From contig JAJRYW010000600.1 in assembly GCA_024275555.1 (NCBI GenBank), forward strand, positions 1-21,096: a stretch of 21,096 nucleotides of DNA. The letters run 5' to 3'. The number at the start of each line of letters is the position of its first letter. Position 1 is the first letter of the stretch. Below, piece after piece: positions 13,666 to 21,096 of the stretch. The stretch comes from Calditrichota bacterium. Lineage in GTDB: Bacteria > Calditrichota > Calditrichia > RBG-13-44-9 > J075. The notes beneath the pieces are model-generated. The model saw nothing but the letters and a program-made list of their open reading frames with translations, had not been told where the DNA came from and did no database searches. The position numbers were made by a program, and so were the translations under genes.

Positions 13666-14745
13666 TCACCGCTCCGGGCGGCAATAGTAGTCTAAGACAC
13701 GGCGATCCAGGATAAACGGGTCAACCGCATCCATACGTAAGTAGTCGACGGCATAAGACATCAATTGCAGCGCCTCATATTCGGCCAGGTCTCCGTTGTT
13801 TACCAGGAATTCCCCGGCCCGGATCAACACTTCTGCGGGCAGATACCCCAACAACTGGGAGCCGATGATGCCGGCATTCAATTCCACCGCCATATGCCTC
13901 ACGATTTCGCACAGCAGCGGAAGGGGCATTTCCCGGAAATCGGGTATATTGCACAAGACCCGCACCATCGTGACACGACTGACATCATCAATCACAAAAT
14001 GGGCATGTTTTAGAAATTTATGCACGGGTCTGCGGGTAAAAGGACGAACCTGTTCCGATTCCAGGCGACGCTGAATATAATCCCAGTCCGGCAATAGTTT
14101 TGGTGCAAATTTGAGCAATTCCCGCACTTCATCAATATGTTCCAGATCAAAACAAAAGGCGATGTTCACCTGGTAGAGCCGGGCGCCCATAATAATTGCT
14201 CCGCTCCGGTTGGGGTGATCCGGATTGTACAAATCGGGAAGTTGTTCGCGGTTCTCCCAGAGAGCGGGCAGGTTTTTATAGTCGAGTTCACGGAAGGCCC
14301 GGATATCCCGCCGCTGGATACTGCGGGCGTTTTCGGCAAAGAAGAAGACCGGCAGTTTTAGGGTTTGGTGAATTTTATCGGCCAGCCGGCGGGCCAGCCG
14401 CACCGCCTGGGGCAGCAAGCCGGATTGGAGCGGCACCAGGGAGAGGTGATCGATCACCCCGATCGGCGGCGACTCTCCCTGGAATTTCCCCAAATCGATC
14501 TTCGAGACAGCCACCTGAAGCATGTTCAGGGTTGCCTCTAAAACGGTTTCCACCGGGCCGCAGTACAGATAAAAACTTTGATTCAGAAAACGGTTGGGAT
14601 CCACATTAATCAGGGTGATGGCCGGAGATTGTTCGATAACCCGCGCCAGCGCATCAATCACATGGGGATCGCGTCCTTCGCAGACGGCCACAGAGACCAC
14701 GATCTCTTCTAATTCCGGTTGGGGAGTGATGTAGAGTGTTTCCAT
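13666..14745 (-). CDS. Divergent glutamate formimidoyltransferase (FtcD-like) with a substituted active site
   Basis: This 359-residue protein matches the formiminotransferase part of FtcD over its whole length. Correspondences: SVAVCEGRDPHVIDAL (18-33) for the NFSEG block; LINVDPNRFLNQSFYLYCGP (45-64) for the DxxxNRTVYTFVG strand; SKIDLGKFQGESPPIGVIDH (81-100) for IDM.KHKGEHPRMGALD; and a late GIIGSQLLGYLPAEVLIRA block for the VGSQLVGLVP motif. In characterised FtcD the GEHPRMGA motif carries the catalytic histidine. Here it is Ser92, and the following arginine is proline. The normal reaction (formimino transfer from formiminoglutamate to tetrahydrofolate) is therefore doubtful. No histidine-degradation gene is nearby. 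AGGA lies very close to ATG 14743-14745. It follows bshA by 41 bases, so it is probably the third gene of that operon. Confidence 0.72.
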   Translation of the reverse strand: METLYITPQPELEEIVVSVAVCEGRDPHVIDALARVIEQSPAITLINVDPNRFLNQSFYLYCGPVETVLEATLNMLQVAVSKIDLGKFQGESPPIGVIDHLSLVPLQSGLLPQAVRLARRLADKIHQTLKLPVFFFAENARSIQRRDIRAFRELDYKNLPALWENREQLPDLYNPDHPNRSGAIIMGARLYQVNIAFCFDLEHIDEVRELLKFAPKLLPDWDYIQRRLESEQVRPFTRRPVHKFLKHAHFVIDDVSRVTMVRVLCNIPDFREMPLPLLCEIVRHMAVELNAGIIGSQLLGYLPAEVLIRAGEFLVNNGDLAEYEALQLMSYAVDYLRMDAVDPFILDRRVLDYYCRPER

Positions 14746-14786
14746 ATCCTCAGCATCGTTGGTGGATCGATCGAATCCGGGGCAAT

Positions 14787-15911
14787 TTACCGCGCCAACA
14801 CACGATTGTAAAGATTTATATACTGGGGAATGATTTTATCGGAGTGGAAATGGGTAATCGCATGTTCCCGGGCGCTTTGACTCAACTTTTTCCTGAGGCC
14901 GGGATTATTGATCATTTGCAGAACATACCCGGCCATTTTGGGGATATCGCCCACCGGGGCCAGGTAGCCGGAAACCCCTTCCTGGTTCAGCTCCGGCAAT
15001 CCCCCTGCGTCGGAGGTAATGCAGGGCAGGCCGCAGCACATCGCTTCCAGGGCCGCCAATCCAAAGCTCTCCGACTGGCTGGGCATCAGGAAGATATCGC
15101 CGATGGTTAAAAGGGAATAAATGTCTTCCTGTTTGCCCAGGAAAATCACCTCTTTTTCCATCCCCAATTCACGCACTTTTTGTTCGGCAATCGGGCGGTC
15201 GGGGCCGTCGCCGATGAGCACTAAACGCACCGGGCGTTCCCGGCGCACCGCCTGGGCAATATAAATCGTATCCAGCACCCGCTTTACCGGGCGAAAGTTT
15301 GAGAGGTGAATCAGCACCGGCTCCCCCCCGGGGGCAAACTTATGCTTAAGCGCCGAACAAACATTATGCAGGGGAGGAATTTCTTTGATAAAATTGTATA
15401 TCACTTCAATATCGATCCGCGGCTGAAAGGTTTTGATGGTCTCGTTTTTCAGGTATTGTGACACCGCGGTTACCGCATCGCTTTGTTCAATACTATGGCG
15501 TGTGATACGCATAAAAGAGGGATCGGCCCCAACCAGGGTAATATCCGTCCCGTGCAGAGTGGTGATGATCTTGAGCGGATGAGAATCCTTGATCATATCC
15601 CGGGCGATGTTAGCAGACAAGGCGTGCGGGATGGCATAGTGTACGTGGATCAAATCCAGTTTTTCATACAGGGCAATATCGGCCATTTTTGTAGCCAGGG
15701 CCAGGGCGTAGGGCGGATATTCAAACAGCGGGTATTGGGGAACTTTTACTTCGTGGAAGAAAATATTTTCATGCACTTCATTCAGCCGATAAGGGAGCGC
15801 ATAGGAGATAAAATGAACTTCATACCCTCTCATGGCCAGGTTTTTGCCCAATTCCGTGGCAACAACACCGCTCCCGCCGTAAGTTGGATAACAGGAAATT
15901 CCGATTTTCAT
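14787..15911 (-). CDS. bshA: N-acetyl-alpha-D-glucosaminyl L-malate synthase BshA
   Basis: GT4-family glycosyltransferase (374 aa) catalysing the first step of bacillithiol synthesis, transfer of GlcNAc from UDP-GlcNAc to L-malate. Diagnostic features: the N-terminal CYPTYGGSGVVATELG (7-22), HGTD (120-123), SNFRPVKR (204-211), and the GT4 signature SESFGLAALEAMCCGLP (280-296) with E281 and E289. The full length fits BshA closely. The ATG (15909-15911) overlaps the TGA of the upstream response-regulator gene as ATGA, indicating translational coupling. AGAGG lies about 12 bases upstream, inside that gene. bshB and bshC are not in the window. Confidence 0.92.
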   Translation of the reverse strand: MKIGISCYPTYGGSGVVATELGKNLAMRGYEVHFISYALPYRLNEVHENIFFHEVKVPQYPLFEYPPYALALATKMADIALYEKLDLIHVHYAIPHALSANIARDMIKDSHPLKIITTLHGTDITLVGADPSFMRITRHSIEQSDAVTAVSQYLKNETIKTFQPRIDIEVIYNFIKEIPPLHNVCSALKHKFAPGGEPVLIHLSNFRPVKRVLDTIYIAQAVRRERPVRLVLIGDGPDRPIAEQKVRELGMEKEVIFLGKQEDIYSLLTIGDIFLMPSQSESFGLAALEAMCCGLPCITSDAGGLPELNQEGVSGYLAPVGDIPKMAGYVLQMINNPGLRKKLSQSAREHAITHFHSDKIIPQYINLYNRVLAR

Positions 15912-17431
15912 ATTGGCTTAATCACCTCTTGAGCTTCGACAACCTTGTTTTTCCCGGTTTCTTTGGCATGGTAGAGGGCTTTATCGGCGTTTTCGATTAA
16001 TTCCACTTCATTGATAGCGTCATCCGGGAAGGTGGCGATGCCAATGCTTATGGTAAGTTTACCTTCCGGCTGGATTTCCTGCCGGTAAAACTCAGTATCC
16101 TGAACCTTTACGCGAATCCGTTCTGCCAGGGCGGAAGCCCCGTCCTTGTCGGCCCCGGGAAGAATGATAGCAAACTCTTCCCCGCCATACCTTGCCACAA
16201 TATCGTTATCCCGGACGCTCTGTTTCAAGATAAAACTTACTTTTCTTAAAACTTCGTCGCCGGCGGGGTGTCCCAGGGTGTCGTTGTAGTTTTTGAAATT
16301 GTCCACATCGAGGATCAGTAAAGAAACCGGGACATTCTCCCGGCGGGAACGGGCGTATTCTTCTTTGATACGTAAACGGAAAAAACGGTAGTTGTGCAAA
16401 CCGGTCATGCCGTCGGTATAAGAAAGGGCGCGGATATGTTCATACATCTGGGCGTTGTGCACCGCAATGGTCAGCATATTGGTTAAAATCCCCAACATCT
16501 CGATGGAGTCGTCGCTGTAGTCTTCATCCTTAAAGCTGGGCCCCAGGCAGAGCAGGCCCACTACATTATCATTGCGGATCAACGGGGAAACCAGGTCGAT
16601 TTCATAACCTTTCAGGAAGGGAACAATATCCTTAAATTCCCGGGGAAGCTCCTTTACCCGAAAAGAGTGTTTGATCAATTCCACATAATGGACCAGTTTG
16701 TCATGCCGGTAAACCTGCAACTGATCCAATTCCCCGGGCCGGTACCCGCGCGACTCCACCACCTCGAAGAGATCGTTGTCTTGCTCGTTGGCTAACAGCA
16801 GCAGCGCATTCCGGGTGGCAAAAATACCCAGAACGTTGATGACGGCCTGGCGCAGCAGTTGCTCAAACTCCAACTGGCCCATTACCCGGTAGCTGACTTC
16901 CACCAAATTGTGAAATTCGTACAATTTTTTCTGAAGCTTTTTGTTGGTGCTCATCAAGGTGTGGTTAAGCCGGTTAATCTGCTGATTGGCCTCATTCAAC
17001 TCGGCGCTTTTGTGCAGGAGACGATCCTGCAGCGTTTTCAGTCGGAGCATATTTTTCAACCGGGCCATCAGTTCTTCAAACTCGAAGGGCTTGGTAATGT
17101 AGTCATCCGCCCCGGCTTCCAGCGCCAGCACCATATCGCGGATATCTTTGCGGGCCGTTAACACAATGATGGGCAAATATGAGGATAAATCCAGGTTGCG
17201 AATACGCCGGGTGGCGCTGATGCCGTCCAACCCCGGCATCATCAAATCCAGCAACACCAGGTCCGGTTGAAACCGGGTAACTTTTTCCACCGCTTCCTGG
17301 CTATCCAGGCAGTTTTCGACAATAAACTTGTGCTTTTTCAGGTACGCAGTAAGCAGACGATGTACCGAAATATCATCATCGACCACCAGTATTTTAGAGG
17401 CTCTGTTTTGCAACGGCGCTGTTGGGATCAT
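15908..17431 (-). CDS. Response regulator with REC, GAF-like and GGDEF (diguanylate cyclase) domains
   Basis: A 507-residue cytoplasmic signalling protein. The REC domain (about 13-130) has acidic residues 18-20 (DDD), phosphoacceptor D62 (LLDLMMPG) and K114 (ITKPFE). A coiled-coil linker (about 130-172) leads into a GAF-like domain (about 173-330). The C-terminal GGDEF domain (about 335-500) has the intact active site GGEEF (416-420) preceded by RDND (407-410), at the spacing of the RxxD inhibitory site. It should therefore make c-di-GMP and be product-inhibited. PleD-like in output but with one REC and a GAF. No histidine kinase is adjacent. No clear ribosome-binding site precedes ATG 17429-17431. 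It overlaps bshA by four bases. Confidence 0.93.
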   Translation of the reverse strand: MIPTAPLQNRASKILVVDDDISVHRLLTAYLKKHKFIVENCLDSQEAVEKVTRFQPDLVLLDLMMPGLDGISATRRIRNLDLSSYLPIIVLTARKDIRDMVLALEAGADDYITKPFEFEELMARLKNMLRLKTLQDRLLHKSAELNEANQQINRLNHTLMSTNKKLQKKLYEFHNLVEVSYRVMGQLEFEQLLRQAVINVLGIFATRNALLLLANEQDNDLFEVVESRGYRPGELDQLQVYRHDKLVHYVELIKHSFRVKELPREFKDIVPFLKGYEIDLVSPLIRNDNVVGLLCLGPSFKDEDYSDDSIEMLGILTNMLTIAVHNAQMYEHIRALSYTDGMTGLHNYRFFRLRIKEEYARSRRENVPVSLLILDVDNFKNYNDTLGHPAGDEVLRKVSFILKQSVRDNDIVARYGGEEFAIILPGADKDGASALAERIRVKVQDTEFYRQEIQPEGKLTISIGIATFPDDAINEVELIENADKALYHAKETGKNKVVEAQEVIKPI

Positions 17432-17538
17432 TAATTACAATCCAAAATTATTTCTACTTTAGTTTCCGGCATCTCGTCTGTAAATTTATCGCCCGTTTGA
17501 AAAATTCAGCAATGAACCTGACAGAGTATTCACACAAC

Positions 17539-17961
17539 ATGGACAAATCTATAAGAATTAAAATATTACTATCGGGATGTGCGGCGTTAATTTTAGCTTT
17601 ATTCTCTTGTAGCCAAAGCAGCACCGATCCGGATAACAACGGTTTCAACTTCCCGGACAGCAACTTGAGTTATTCACTTCACATTCGGCCCATTTTTTTA
17701 ACCGATTGCTCCAGCGGCGGCAACTGCCACCAGACCACCGTCCAGGCCGGGGGATTGGATTTGGAAACCTTAAGTCCCACCTTTATCAGCAACTCTCCCA
17801 ATGTCATCGTTCCAACCAGCGCCCAGGCCAGCCTGCTCTACCAGCTTCTCTTTGTGGATGTCGGCAATATCCGGCGCATGCCTCTCGACCGCGGGCGATT
17901 GGAAGACCCCAAAATAAACGCCATCGGGAAGTGGATCGACGAAGGCGCGAATATCAATTAG
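17539..17961 (+). CDS. Cytochrome c-like lipoprotein with an unusual CX5CH motif
   Basis: A small exported protein (140 aa from the chosen ATG). MDKSIRIKILLSGCAALILA then LFSC gives a lipoprotein-type signal with the probable lipidated cysteine at residue 24. The later segment IRPIFLTDCSSGGNCHQTT has cysteines 57 and 63 followed by H64 (CX5CH rather than CXXCH). It is followed by AGGLDLETL and a possible axial methionine M114 in RRMPLDRG, ending KWIDEGANIN. This pattern occurs in cytochrome c-like lipoprotein domains of many environmental bacteria, which often show widened heme motifs. Whether heme is bound is unproven. The start is uncertain: ATG 17512 is also in frame, and neither has a strong ribosome-binding site. 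It is divergent from the GGDEF gene. Confidence 0.7.
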   Translation: MDKSIRIKILLSGCAALILALFSCSQSSTDPDNNGFNFPDSNLSYSLHIRPIFLTDCSSGGNCHQTTVQAGGLDLETLSPTFISNSPNVIVPTSAQASLLYQLLFVDVGNIRRMPLDRGRLEDPKINAIGKWIDEGANIN

Positions 17962-18186
17962 CAGCAAATCATCCGGCACACTATTTGTCTACACCGGAAC
18001 CGCACTTCCTGCGGGCAAAGGGATGTTTCTTGCCGGGAGGTGCAACTCTATTACTGCCGGGGCGTAAAAAGCAGGGCCGTTGCAAGAATCCCCCGGCCGG
18101 CAACGTAAAAAAGTGTGCGGTAATGATACAATTTTGAGGCCGGGCCAGGACAACAGCCAAAAAGAGCAGATTAAATTTTTACATCT

Positions 18187-18201
18187 TTGAACTTTGTTCA
18201 A
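18187..18201. promoter_or_regulatory. Perfect short palindrome upstream of the OmpA-like gene
   Basis: TTGAAC (18187-18192) and GTTCAA (18196-18201) form a perfect 6-bp inverted repeat with a 3-base centre, 39 bases before the ATG at 18240. It could be an operator half-site pair or a chance dyad in AT-rich DNA. The rest of the 17962-18239 gap shows no gene. Confidence 0.25.
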
Positions 18202-18239
18202 AAACGATTAAATTTTGACCCCAAATTGATGGAAGAACG

Positions 18240-19694
18240 ATGAACTTTTTGCTTCGAATTGCACTCATACCTTTGTTTTTGACCACCCTGCTCCTGCCCC
18301 AGACGCTCTCGGAGACCGAGCAATTGGAAGCATGGCTAACCGTGTTCAAGCAACATCGCGGCGATGTGCTCTTCCCGGCGGCCTATAGTTCCCTGCAAAA
18401 CCGGATCGATTCCCTGAAGCAACGCCCGAAACCCGGCGCAACCAACGGGGAAAGCGGCGCGCCGGAAGCTTACTTTTTCCTCAGCAAGGAACTCCTGGAA
18501 TGGATTGATACAGCCCAATACACCTCGGAGATGCTCAACCCGCTCCTGTCCCTGCGCGCCCGGGTGGCCACAATGGGCGCTGAGGACTACGCCTCTTCCT
18601 TGTTTTTTGCTGCGGACAAGAAACTTCAACAAGCCGCAAAGGCCTACCGAAACGATAAATCCAATCACGCCCGGCAGTTGGCCGCCGAAGCCAGGGAGCT
18701 TTACCAGAAAGCCGAATTTGCCTGCATCCGCAACAACCTCCTGGGAGAAATGCGGATTTTGATCCAGGAAAGCCTCAACAAACAAGCCGATAAACTCGCT
18801 CCACAAACCTTGCGCAAAGTGCAAGCGCTTTTAGCCGATGTGGAATCAATGGTCAAAAGTCAACGCTACTACAGCGAGACGCTTTCCCAAAAAACCCAGG
18901 AATTGATGAGGGAAGCTAATCATCTCTATCAATTGGTGCAAACCCTGCAGCCGATTTACCAGTCGCCGGACGCCGGGGAAGCGTTCTTGTTGAAAATGGA
19001 GCGGGAATTTAAATTACTTGCCGAGCAAGTGGAAGATTCCGCCATGCGCCGGGCGGTGGGGTTCCAGAATTTACTGAACGCCCTGAAAGATAAACTGGCC
19101 GAACTGAGTTCCGAGAACCGGCGATTACTATCCCGCAACCAATTGCTGGAATCCGAGAAGCAAGATTTGGAGAAAGCGCTGCTGCGCTTCCAATACGGGA
19201 ATTTTGACGTACAACAATCTCTACTGGGGCAAAAAATTGAGCGGGTGCGCAGATTAATGGGAGAGGACCGGGTGGAAGAACAAGGGAGTTTCCTGGTGAT
19301 TTACCTGGATTCCCTGGATCAGCTTTTCGATACGGACTCGCAGCTGAAGCCAATCAATAATGAGAAGAGACTAACGGTATTAACGGAAGCCCTGAGCGAG
19401 TTTGCCGAGAACCCCATCTACCTGCGCTACATCAAGTATTCCTACGACAACCTGGCCTTCACCAACACCATCGCGACCCAACGGGTTGAATCGCTGAAAA
19501 CCCACATCCGGTCTTATCCGGCCTTTCAGGAGAACAGTCAACTGTTCACGGCGGCCTTTGTTTATGAACCTGAGCAGCCGCAAGATTTGGACCGCGACTA
19601 CCTGGAAATACGGATTGACCTGAAAGCCTACCTGAGCGCCCGGGACAAACACGGCGCCACTACTCCCCAACACCGTAAAAGCTCTACAGAATAA
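18240..19694 (+). CDS. Exported coiled-coil protein with a degenerate OmpA-like C-terminus
   Basis: A 484-residue protein with a Sec signal peptide (about 1-24, hydrophobic core LLRIALIPLFLTTLLLP). Residues about 100-165 hold helical repeats of the DUF4398 kind (YASSLFFAADKKLQQAAKAY, then HARQLAAEARELYQKAEF). A long coiled coil covers about 245-340. The segment about 348-425 resembles an OmpA C-terminal domain: FLVIYLDSLDQLFDTDSQLKP corresponds to the strand and DSATLKP part, and QRVESLKTHI to the RAxxVxxYL helix. The peptidoglycan-binding aspartate of the usual GHTD loop is missing (KYSYDNL here), so anchoring to peptidoglycan is doubtful. The first part of this assignment is inference from pattern only. 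GGAAG lies a few bases before ATG 18240. It converges on the YraN gene with a 14-base gap. Confidence 0.65.
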   Translation: MNFLLRIALIPLFLTTLLLPQTLSETEQLEAWLTVFKQHRGDVLFPAAYSSLQNRIDSLKQRPKPGATNGESGAPEAYFFLSKELLEWIDTAQYTSEMLNPLLSLRARVATMGAEDYASSLFFAADKKLQQAAKAYRNDKSNHARQLAAEARELYQKAEFACIRNNLLGEMRILIQESLNKQADKLAPQTLRKVQALLADVESMVKSQRYYSETLSQKTQELMREANHLYQLVQTLQPIYQSPDAGEAFLLKMEREFKLLAEQVEDSAMRRAVGFQNLLNALKDKLAELSSENRRLLSRNQLLESEKQDLEKALLRFQYGNFDVQQSLLGQKIERVRRLMGEDRVEEQGSFLVIYLDSLDQLFDTDSQLKPINNEKRLTVLTEALSEFAENPIYLRYIKYSYDNLAFTNTIATQRVESLKTHIRSYPAFQENSQLFTAAFVYEPEQPQDLDRDYLEIRIDLKAYLSARDKHGATTPQHRKSSTE

Positions 19695-19708
19695 AACTCC
19701 CCCGGCTC

Positions 19709-20077
19709 CTATCCCATTAAATAAAATGCATTTTGATAGTGGCGGATTTGATAGCGCTCCGGCGATCCTTCCACCACAATCACATCAAAGCGGAAGTTAT
19801 CCGGCAACTCCGGATGCGCCTCGATAAAGCAACCGGCCACCTTGTAAAGTTGCCGCTGTTTGGCGGGGGTAACCCGCTCTTCCGGCAACCCGTAATCGCT
19901 GACCTTTCCGGCCTTCACTTCCACAAAAACAATCGTTCCGGCCTTTCGGGCAATAATATCAATCTCGCCCCGCTCCGCCCGATAGTTGCGCTGAAGAATT
20001 TCAAAGCCGGATTTTTTCAGGAATGAGGCCGCTACAGTTTCGCCCCAATGGCCGGTTTTTTGTCGGGAATCGCTCAT
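19709..20077 (-). CDS. YraN family protein (UPF0102, endonuclease-like fold)
   Basis: A 122-residue protein of the YraN/UPF0102 family, which has a PD-(D/E)XK nuclease-like fold and no settled function. Conserved features: GHWGETVAASFLKKSGFEIL (9-28), the RGEIDIIA motif (36-43) with E38 and D40, the FVEVK motif (51-55) with E53 and K55, and TPAKQRQL (70-77). Length is normal for the family. Start ATG 20075-20077; no strong ribosome-binding site is visible. It lies 28 bases downstream of folD on the same strand, probably co-transcribed. Its stop nearly meets the stop of the convergent OmpA-like gene, with no clear terminator between them. Confidence 0.9.
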   Translation of the reverse strand: MSDSRQKTGHWGETVAASFLKKSGFEILQRNYRAERGEIDIIARKAGTIVFVEVKAGKVSDYGLPEERVTPAKQRQLYKVAGCFIEAHPELPDNFRFDVIVVEGSPERYQIRHYQNAFYLMG

Positions 20078-20105
20078 GAGAGATTGTTCAGGGCAAAGTG
20101 TTTGT

Positions 20106-20930
20106 TTACGATGTTTGCAGGTGATAGGCCTTGAGGGTGTTCTTCAGCAGCATGGCAATGGTCATGGGTCCCACGCCGCCGGGAACCGGGGTAATATACG
20201 AGGCAACTTGCGAGGCTTCTTCAAAATGCACATCGCCGACCAGCCGGTATCCTTTGGGCGTGTCCGCCTCGACGCGGTTAATCCCCACATCGACGACCAC
20301 CGCCCCGGGCTTGATCATATCACCCTTGAGATATTCCGGCCGGCCGATGGCCCCGATCAGGATGTCCGCCTGGCGGGTGTAGTAGCCCAGGTCGCCCGCG
20401 GCTGAGTGTACCACGGTGACAATGGCGTTGGCATGGGCCTGTTTCTGCATCATCATGGCCGCCAGCGGTTTCCCGACGATGTTGCTCCGCCCCACCACCA
20501 CCACGTGCTTACCGCTGGTTTCGATTTCATAGCGGCGCAGCAATTCCATAATCCCGGCGGGAGTGGCCGGCAGAAACACCGGCATCCCGATCAGCAATCG
20601 CCCCACATTAAAGGGATGGAAACAGTCCACATCCTTTTCCGGGGCCACTGCCTCAATCACTTTCCGGGCGTCGATATGCCCGGGCAGGGGCAACTGCACC
20701 AGCAGGCCGTGGTAACAGTCATCTTGATTCAATTGCTCAATCTCGGCCAACAGTTTTTCCTGGGAAATTTCGGCGGGAAAGAGACGGGTAATGGATTCGA
20801 TCCCGGCCTTTTGGCAGGCTTTGCCTTTATTACGCACGTAGACTTGCGAGGCGGGATCGTCCCCCACTAAAATAACTGCTAAGCCGGGCCGGGGGCTGCC
20901 GGAAGGTAAAGCGGCGACTTCTTCGGCCAC
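20106..20930 (-). CDS. folD: Methylenetetrahydrofolate dehydrogenase/cyclohydrolase FolD, 5' end missing
   Basis: Bifunctional folate enzyme interconverting 5,10-methylene-, 5,10-methenyl- and 10-formyl-tetrahydrofolate in the cytoplasm. Visible features: YVRNKGKACQKAGI (31-44) with the YxxxK pair Y31/K35, LLVQLPLPGHI (76-86) with Q79, EKDVDCFHPFNVGRL (98-112), the NADP-binding VVVGRSNIVGKPLA (144-157), and the C-terminal YITPVPGGVGPMTIAMLL (245-262). The numbering is from GTG 20928-20930, which is not the true start. About 18 N-terminal residues of the usual protein (the IDGK region) are absent, because the upstream sequence changes to a hemE fragment around 20931-20945. The usual cysteine in the PCTP motif is alanine here (PATPAG). 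It is followed by the YraN gene. Confidence 0.9.
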   Translation of the reverse strand: MAEEVAALPSGSPRPGLAVILVGDDPASQVYVRNKGKACQKAGIESITRLFPAEISQEKLLAEIEQLNQDDCYHGLLVQLPLPGHIDARKVIEAVAPEKDVDCFHPFNVGRLLIGMPVFLPATPAGIMELLRRYEIETSGKHVVVVGRSNIVGKPLAAMMMQKQAHANAIVTVVHSAAGDLGYYTRQADILIGAIGRPEYLKGDMIKPGAVVVDVGINRVEADTPKGYRLVGDVHFEEASQVASYITPVPGGVGPMTIAMLLKNTLKAYHLQTS

Positions 20931-21096
20931 TTCTTCGCGAATTCGCTCAGGCGAAGCTTATAATACGGTTGGGTCCATATTACCTTGTAGGGCAACCTTA
21001 TCCCCCACGCGTTGACGTGCCAGACCGATATCGATAGTCCAATCTAGGCCCAGCGCATCTGCACCACTTAAGGCCTGATCTTCTAACCACTGACAC
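20931..21096 (-). pseudogene. hemE: hemE (uroporphyrinogen decarboxylase) fragment fused to folD
   Basis: From the right edge, the minus strand reads CQWLEDQALSGADALGLDWT, then IDIGLARQRVGDKVALQGNM, then DPTVL, a TAA stop (20957-20959), and ASPERIREEV, passing in frame into FolD. This matches the C-terminal region of HemE, including ALGLDWT and VALQGNMDP, in its gammaproteobacterial form. The TAA stands where relatives have tyrosine (TAT or TAC). Codons (GGT, CGT, CAA, TTA) differ from the rest of the window. HemE and FolD are unrelated, so this is either a contig-end assembly chimera (favoured) or a recombinant remnant. Confidence 0.85.

Noticed and set aside
20941..20962. EcoRI (GAATTC) and HindIII (AAGCTT) sites near the hemE-folD junction, suggesting a cloning artefact
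   Set aside because: GAATTC falls naturally in hemE-like codons and AAGCTT arises from the TAA change. No vector or linker sequence follows, so an assembly chimera explains it better.

Overview
The window reads as a chromosomal segment of a diderm bacterium with moderately high GC. Lipobox-bearing exported proteins, a degenerate OmpA-like protein, a bacillithiol-pathway glycosyltransferase (BshA) and a citryl-CoA lyase-type enzyme are compatible with a Calditrichota/KSB1-like or other FCB-group lineage. That placement is inference, not something the sequence proves. Most genes lie on the minus strand. Only three convincing genes lie on the plus strand, and all three encode exported proteins.

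Layout, left to right. 1-93 is the start of an exported-protein gene running off the left edge. 94-351 is a repeat-rich spacer. 352-2103 is aceK (isocitrate dehydrogenase kinase/phosphatase). 2104-2422 holds two inverted pairs of a REP-like element. 2423-3649 is a KBL-like PLP enzyme. 3650-4081 is a spacer with a perfect 13-bp inverted repeat. 4082-4852 is a plus-strand lipoprotein with a strong terminator. 5040-5345 is a small AT-rich monooxygenase-fold gene. 5633-9907 is a minus-strand central-carbon cluster: citryl-CoA lyase/short citrate synthase, an HD-like protein, an isocitrate/isopropylmalate-type dehydrogenase, and an MmgE/PrpD protein split by an in-frame TAA. 9908-10457 is a gene-free spacer with strong palindromes, possibly a structured RNA. 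10458-13448 carries pyruvate kinase, an MBL-fold hydrolase and a DUF151 bifunctional nuclease with a good promoter. 13666-17431 carries response regulator-GAF-GGDEF, bshA and a divergent FtcD-like protein. 17539-17961 and 18240-19694 are plus-strand exported proteins (a cytochrome c-like lipoprotein and an OmpA-like coiled-coil protein). 19709-20930 carries a YraN-family protein and folD.

How the genes may work together. AceK, the citryl-CoA lyase-type enzyme, the dehydrogenase, the PrpD-family protein and pyruvate kinase suggest a locus around the citrate/isocitrate branch. The dehydrogenase keeps a serine that aligns with the serine AceK phosphorylates in E. coli isocitrate dehydrogenase. 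The diguanylate-cyclase response regulator overlaps bshA by an ATGA junction, so c-di-GMP signalling and low-molecular-weight thiol synthesis appear translationally coupled.

The last ~165 bases do not belong with the rest. They encode a hemE fragment of gammaproteobacterial type, joined in frame to a folD that has lost its start. This is most likely an assembly chimera at the contig end. I found no CRISPR array, transposase, integrase, tRNA or rRNA gene. The best leads for something undescribed are the divergent FtcD-like protein lacking its catalytic histidine and the palindromic region near 9990-10148. Neither is proven.
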